From contig CALLJI010000142.1 in NCBI GenBank assembly GCA_938091475.1, forward strand, positions 1 to 6,989: a stretch of DNA of 6,989 nt, given 5' to 3'. Shown piece after piece: positions 4,891 through 6,989 of this stretch. Numbering within the stretch: the first letter of the stretch is position 1; each line of letters starts with the position of its first letter. Position numbers and translations under genes: made by a program. Source of the stretch: an uncultured Caldimicrobium sp. Lineage in GTDB: Bacteria; Desulfobacterota; Thermodesulfobacteria; Thermodesulfobacteriales; Thermodesulfobacteriaceae. A model generated the notes under the pieces. The model was not told the DNA's origin. It did not search any database and was given only the letters and a program-made list of their open reading frames with translations.

Positions 4891-6989
4891 TTAAAGCTCT
4901 TGAGCTACTTTTTTAATTTCAAAGGTTTCTAAAAGGTCTCCCTCTTTTACATCGTTAAAATTTTCTATTTTTATACCACATTCATAACCAGCTGGGACCT
5001 CCTTCACATCTTCTTTAAATCTCTTTAAAGAGGCGATTTTTCCAGTATATATAACTACACCATCTCTAATAACTCTCACATTATGATTTCTATTGATAAT
5101 CCCTTCCTTTATGTAACATCCAGCTACAATTCCCACTTTAGGAACTTTAAAGGTAGCTCTAACCTCTGCCACTCCCCCTAAGATTTCTTCAAACTTAGGT
5201 TCAAGTAGCCCAACCATAGCCTTTTTGATATCTTCAAGGAGATGATAAATTACATCATAAAAACGAATATCTACGCCTTCTCTTTTGGCAATTTCTTTAG
5301 CTTGAGAAGTTGGTTTTACATTAAAACCGATGACAATCGCTTCAGAGGCTGCTGCTAACATAACATCGCTTTCACTTATGGCTCCAAGGCCTGAGCGAAT
5401 AATAGAAACTTTTACCTTGTCTGTAGAGAGCTTACTAAGAGAACTTACCAAAGCTTCTAAAGTTCCCTGAGTATCTGCTTTTAATACCAGATTTAACTCT
5501 TTAAGTTCTCCTTCTTTTAATTTTTCAAAAAGCTTCTCGAGACTGATTTTGGCAGCCTTTGCGGTTTCAGCTTCTCTAATTTTTCTCTGGCGATATTCTG
5601 CAACTTTTCTTGCCTTCTCCTCGTCATCAATTACAAAAAAGTCATCCCCAGCAGAGGGCAACTCTTCAAAGCCAAGGAGCTCAACCGGAGTAGAAGGGGG
5701 AGCTTCTTTAATACGATTGCCATAACTATCAAACATAGCTCTTACTCTTCCATAAGTGGTGCCACTTACAAAGACATCACCCTCTCTTAAGGTTCCTTCT
5801 TGTACTAAAACGGTAGCCACGGCTCCTTTTCCTTTATCAACTCTGCTTTCAATCACTCTGCCTCTGGCAGGTCTCTCATATGCAGCCTTTAGATCAAGCA
5901 TTTCTGCTTGCAAAAGGACTAACTCTAAGAGTTCTTCAATGCCAATCCTATTTCTGGCAGAAATATTTGCCATTAAAGTATCTCCGCCCCATTCCTCAGG
6001 TACTAAACCTAATTCAGCTAATTGAGATTTTACTCTTTCAGGATTGGCATTAGGTTTATCAATTTTATTAATGGCAACTACTATGGGCACTTTAGCTGCC
6101 CGGGCATGCTCTATGGCTTCTTTAGTCTGATCCATCACCCCGTCATCTGCTGCTACAACTAAAATAACTATATCGGTTACTTGGGCTCCCCGTGCTCTCA
6201 TTGAGGTAAAGGCCTCATGCCCAGGGGTATCAATAAAGGTGATTTTTCTTTGATCTTCTAAGGTAACGGTATAGGCTCCGATATGTTGGGTTATCCCTCC
6301 AGCTTCTTTACTTGCTACATCCGTCTTTCTTATAGCATCAAGCAGGGTGGTTTTGCCGTGATCCACATGTCCCATCACTGTTACCACTGGTGGACGAGGT
6401 TTTAGTTCCTCTGGAGAGGGAGGTAGGTAATGTAAGAGAGCTTCTTCCTCCAGAGTAGCTTTTTCAATTTGATAACCAAATTCGTCTGCCAAAATGGAAG
6501 CTGTGTCAACATCAATAGATTGAGTTATAGTCAAAGGTAAACCTAATTGAAGGGCTTTTTTGATTAATTCTCCGGACTTAACCCCCATCAATTTGGCTAA
6601 TTCTCCCACTTGGATAGACTCATAGATCTTTATTTTTCTTTCCTTAGGTGGAAGAGTAGAGGGGCGGGTTATCCCTTTTTCTCTCTTGGGAGGAGCTTTA
6701 ACAACAGGCTTTTCTTCTGGCTCTTCTTCAAGAGGTTCTTCAAAAAGAGAGGTTACTTCTTCTTCAAAAATTACCTTTATCTCTTCTCTTTCTTCTTTTC
6801 CTCGTCTATAGGGAGAGGGTTTCTTTTTAGCCTTTTTCTTTTCTTTTTCTTTAACTTCAAGTTCTTTTTTTCGTTTACGAAGTTCCTCTCTTTCAGGTTC
6901 TTTTGGGATTTCTGGTGCATAATGCGGGGCTCTCTCTCTACGAGGCTTAAAATCAGTTACCACTCTTTTTTCTGAAACACTAACACTTT
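4891..6989 (-). CDS. infB: translation initiation factor IF-2, N-terminus cut by window edge
   Basis: IF-2 is the GTPase that places initiator fMet-tRNA on the 30S subunit and drives 50S joining. Counting from a GTG at 6963, 690 residues are visible: a charged Lys/Glu/Pro-rich linker (about 1-110), an IF2_N domain (about 111-163), then the G domain with GHVDHGKT (198-205), GGITQHIG (222-229), DTPGHE (245-250), NKID (299-302) and ISAR (334-337). An EF-Tu-like barrel, the IF-2 middle domain (about 485-590) and the fMet-tRNA-binding C2 domain (about 600-690) follow. The GTG is probably not the start: the frame stays open to base 6989 (SVSVSEKR precedes it), and related proteins have further charged sequence and often another IF2_N domain upstream. 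The gene is therefore 5'-partial. It ends with TAA, one base before the DUF503 ATG. No frameshift or damaged motif is seen. Confidence 0.97.
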   Translation of the reverse strand, partial: SVSVSEKRVVTDFKPRRERAPHYAPEIPKEPEREELRKRKKELEVKEKEKKKAKKKPSPYRRGKEEREEIKVIFEEEVTSLFEEPLEEEPEEKPVVKAPPKREKGITRPSTLPPKERKIKIYESIQVGELAKLMGVKSGELIKKALQLGLPLTITQSIDVDTASILADEFGYQIEKATLEEEALLHYLPPSPEELKPRPPVVTVMGHVDHGKTTLLDAIRKTDVASKEAGGITQHIGAYTVTLEDQRKITFIDTPGHEAFTSMRARGAQVTDIVILVVAADDGVMDQTKEAIEHARAAKVPIVVAINKIDKPNANPERVKSQLAELGLVPEEWGGDTLMANISARNRIGIEELLELVLLQAEMLDLKAAYERPARGRVIESRVDKGKGAVATVLVQEGTLREGDVFVSGTTYGRVRAMFDSYGNRIKEAPPSTPVELLGFEELPSAGDDFFVIDDEEKARKVAEYRQRKIREAETAKAAKISLEKLFEKLKEGELKELNLVLKADTQGTLEALVSSLSKLSTDKVKVSIIRSGLGAISESDVMLAAASEAIVIGFNVKPTSQAKEIAKREGVDIRFYDVIYHLLEDIKKAMVGLLEPKFEEILGGVAEVRATFKVPKVGIVAGCYIKEGIINRNHNVRVIRDGVVIYTGKIASLKRFKEDVKEVPAGYECGIKIENFNDVKEGDLLETFEIKKVAQEL

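Noticed and set aside
4385..4932. Two plus-strand open frames (4385-4612 and 4609-4932)
   Set aside because: Both are antisense shadows of rbfA and the DUF503 gene, with Ser/Leu-rich products typical of reversed AT-rich coding sequence.
5756..6025. Plus-strand open frame of 89 codons
   Set aside because: It is antisense to the highly conserved IF-2 G-domain/barrel region and has no family features.
6961..6963. GTG as the true start of IF-2
   Set aside because: The frame stays open upstream to the window edge with charged sequence like the IF-2 N-terminal region, so the gene most likely starts outside.
6610..6975. Plus-strand frame rich in Phe, resembling a membrane protein
   Set aside because: The Phe-rich product is the antisense of the Lys/Glu-rich IF-2 linker (AAA/GAA codons read as TTT/TTC), so the hydrophobicity is an artefact.

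Overview
The window comes from an AT-rich bacterial chromosome. Every recognisable gene is on the minus strand, so the genes read from high to low coordinates. The gene order infB, ylxP-type DUF503, rbfA, nrnA-type DHH, truB is the translation/ribosome-maturation cluster found in Firmicutes and in delta-proteobacterial or Thermodesulfobacterial lineages. Lys/Glu-rich proteins, low GC and very tight packing would fit a thermophilic Thermodesulfobacterium-like organism. That assignment is an inference from general character; no rRNA or other decisive marker is present.

Layout, in transcription order. (1) 6989-4891: most of translation initiation factor IF-2, open at the window edge, so its N-terminus lies outside. 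(2) 4889-4599: a small DUF503/YlxP protein, 1 base after infB. (3) 4590-4252: ribosome-binding factor A. (4) 4247-3273: a DHH/DHHA1 phosphoesterase of the NrnA (nanoRNase / pAp phosphatase) type. (5) 3276-2323: tRNA pseudouridine-55 synthase TruB, coupled to nrnA by an ATGA overlap. (6) 2333-1446: a multi-pass flippase-like membrane protein (LPG_synthase_TM / UPF0104) that overlaps the truB end by 11 bases. (7) 1445-991: a 455-base gene-free gap. (8) 990-34: a CorA-family divalent-metal transporter with its own plausible promoter. A few codons of a possible next gene may start at base 23.

Genes 1-6 overlap or are separated by at most 8 bases, so they look like one transcript. It joins translation initiation (IF-2), 30S maturation (RbfA), tRNA modification (TruB) and short-RNA/pAp turnover (NrnA-type), with a membrane-lipid-type protein at the end.

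The most notable structure is in the gap. Eight small hairpins are packed into about 325 bases, spaced about 32-42 bases apart within same-orientation runs. Each begins with a GTAG (once GTAT) foot, usually followed by GGGC-type arms and a closing CCC, often with AAA after it. The inner stem sequences differ from copy to copy while mostly staying self-complementary. Four copies point one way, three the other, and an eighth flips back. This looks like a REP/BIME-type cluster (GTAG-REPs of the kind mobilised by REP-associated tyrosine transposases, RAYTs), but no transposase is in the window. The genes themselves are conserved housekeeping genes, and I see no new enzymatic system in them.
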